Source: CAYPXJ01 sp964414595
Lineage (GTDB): Bacteria > Pseudomonadota > Alphaproteobacteria > Rickettsiales > CAIJLX01
DNA: 14,322 nt
NCBI GenBank assembly: GCA_964414595.1
Contig: CAYPXJ010000037.1
Coordinates: 1 to 14,322 of the forward strand
Direction of reading: 5' to 3'
In this document: in pieces, positions 13,003-14,322 of the stretch
Layout of the letters: every line of letters begins with the position of its first letter
Numbering within the stretch: position 1 is the first letter of the stretch
Position numbers and translations under genes: made by a program
Notes under the pieces: model-generated
The model's database searches: none
What the model saw: only the letters and a program-made list of their open reading frames with translations
Told to the model about the DNA's origin: nothing

Positions 13003-14322
13003 CTCTTCAAATAAATCTCCCCGCCCAGTTCCTTAAACTTCTCGCTCATTTCTTCCATCCCAGCTTCCGCTTCGCGTTTGGTTTTTGCGTAGTCGCGTAC
13101 CTCCTGCGTAATCTTCATCGAGCAAAATTTCGGGCCGCACATCGAGCAAAAATGCGCCAGTTTCGCGCCGTCCGCCGGCAGCGTCTCGTCATGAAAATCC
13201 TTCGCCGTTTCCGGGTCTAAACTCAAATTAAACTGATCCTGCCAGCGGAATTCAAACCGCGCGCGCGAAAGCGCGTTATCGCGATCCTGCGCGCCCGGGT
13301 GCCCCTTCGCCAAATCCGCCGCATGCGCCGCGAGTTTATAGGTAATCACCCCGACCTTCACATCCTCACGATTCGGCAAACCGAGATGCTCCTTCGGCGT
13401 CACGTAACAGAGCATCGCCGTGCCGTACCAGCCGATCATCGCCGCGCCAATCCCGCTCGTGATATGATCATAGCCCGGCGCGATGTCCGTCGTGAGCGGC
13501 CCAAGCGTATAAAACGGCGCCTCGTGACAAATCTCCAGCTGCTTTTCCATATTCTCTTTAATCTTGTGCATCGGCACATGGCCGGGCCCTTCGATCATCA
13601 CCTGCACATCATGCTTCCACGCGATTTGCGTGAGCTCGCCGAGCGTTTCCAGTTCCGCGAATTGCGCGCGGTCATTCGCATCCGCAATCGAACCGGGACG
13701 CAACCCATCACCAAGCGAGAACGAAATATCGTACGCTTTCATGATCTCGCAAATTTCTTCAAAATGCGTGTAGGTGAAATTTTCCTTGTGATGCGCGATG
13801 CACCATTTCGCATGAATCGAACCGCCACGCGAAACAATCCCCGTCACGCGATTTTCGGTGAGGTGGATATAAGGCAACCGCACACCCGCATGAATCGTGA
13901 AATAATCGACGCCCTGCTCCGCCTGCTCAATCAGCGTATCGCGATAAATTTCCCAGGTGAGATCCTCCGCGATGCCGCCGACTTTTTCCAGCGCCTGATA
14001 AATCGGTACCGTACCCACCGGCACCGGCGAATTGCGAAGTATCCATTCGCGCGTGTGGTGAATATTTTTGCCGGTGGAGAGATCCATAATCGTATCGCCA
14101 CCCCAGCGCGTCGCCCAGACCATTTTTTCCACCTCTTCCTCGATGCTCGAAGAAACAGCAGAGTTGCCGATATTCGCATTAATCTTCACCAAGAAATTAC
14201 GACCGATAATCATCGGCTCCGATTCCGGGTGATTGATGTTGGCAGGAATAATCGCACGCCCGCGCGCGATTTCATCTCTCACGAATTCCGGCGAGAGACT
14301 CTCGCGAATCGCGATATATTCC
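12999..14322 (-). CDS. thiC: Phosphomethylpyrimidine synthase ThiC, N-terminus cut off by window edge
   Basis: Radical-SAM enzyme that rearranges 5-aminoimidazole ribotide to the HMP-phosphate pyrimidine of thiamine. The frame is open to the right edge, and the visible part matches E. coli ThiC from EFIAIRE (here EYIAIRE) to the C-terminus GGEIYLKR. Landmarks include GRAIIPANINHPESEPMIIG, NANIGNSAV, TVPIYQALEKV, MIEGPGHVPMH and LGPLTTDIAPGYDH. The C-terminal Fe4S4 motif CSMCGPKFC has its cysteine codons at 13148-13146, 13139-13137 and 13124-13122 and is intact. The GTG at 14282 is internal (Val). A TPP riboswitch, if any, would be upstream and out of view. The stop overlaps the start of the AT-rich gene by four bases. 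Confidence 0.97.
   Translation of the reverse strand, partial: EYIAIRESLSPEFVRDEIARGRAIIPANINHPESEPMIIGRNFLVKINANIGNSAVSSSIEEEVEKMVWATRWGGDTIMDLSTGKNIHHTREWILRNSPVPVGTVPIYQALEKVGGIAEDLTWEIYRDTLIEQAEQGVDYFTIHAGVRLPYIHLTENRVTGIVSRGGSIHAKWCIAHHKENFTYTHFEEICEIMKAYDISFSLGDGLRPGSIADANDRAQFAELETLGELTQIAWKHDVQVMIEGPGHVPMHKIKENMEKQLEICHEAPFYTLGPLTTDIAPGYDHITSGIGAAMIGWYGTAMLCYVTPKEHLGLPNREDVKVGVITYKLAAHAADLAKGHPGAQDRDNALSRARFEFRWQDQFNLSLDPETAKDFHDETLPADGAKLAHFCSMCGPKFCSMKITQEVRDYAKTKREAEAGMEEMSEKFKELGGEIYLKR

Overview
The window is about 14.3 kb of compact bacterial chromosome with roughly 50-55% GC by eye. It is almost entirely housekeeping genes, with small gaps and several start/stop overlaps. The gene set fits a Gram-negative bacterium, most likely an alphaproteobacterium: a D-Ala-D-Ala carboxypeptidase with a C-terminal SPOR domain, a Do-type periplasmic protease, crcB followed directly by an RluC-type pseudouridine synthase, a secreted double-SH3b protein, TspO and ThiC. 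The lineage is inferred from gene style and content; no 16S or other lineage marker is present.

Left part (1-5747): a carboxypeptidase truncated at the window edge runs convergently, stop against stop, into mnmA (tRNA 2-thiolation). mnmA is divergent from a degP/htrA gene. degP begins a tightly packed co-directional run: degP, crcB (fluoride channel), rluC-like (23S rRNA pseudouridylation) and nnrD (NAD(P)H-hydrate repair). crcB/rluC and rluC/nnrD overlap by 4 and 25 bases.

Middle part (5748-9976): purA (AMP synthesis), then a two-gene unit of a large predicted pseudokinase with a C-terminal membrane anchor and a secreted SH3b protein only 2 bases downstream. Two copies of an approximately 120-base palindromic element bracket this block, one just before purA and one just after the SH3b gene. 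Their terminal arms differ in sequence but pair in both copies.

Right part (9977-14322): a flavin-dependent nitronate-monooxygenase-like gene and a tRNA-Gly(CCC) with encoded CCA, both on the minus strand; tspO on the plus strand; an AT-rich gene of unknown function on the minus strand; and thiC, truncated at the right edge. The promoter/leader region of the tRNA is repeated 588 bases away, just downstream of tspO, with the promoter-like blocks kept and the spacer diverged. Next to this second copy begins the AT-rich, probably foreign gene, whose start overlaps the thiC stop by 4 bases.

The most interesting signals are the covarying palindromic element, the orphan tRNA-promoter-like repeat, the pseudokinase/SH3b pair and the AT-rich gene coupled to thiC. 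I see no CRISPR array, phage structural genes, transposase or obvious defence system. There is no stretch over 300 bases without a gene.
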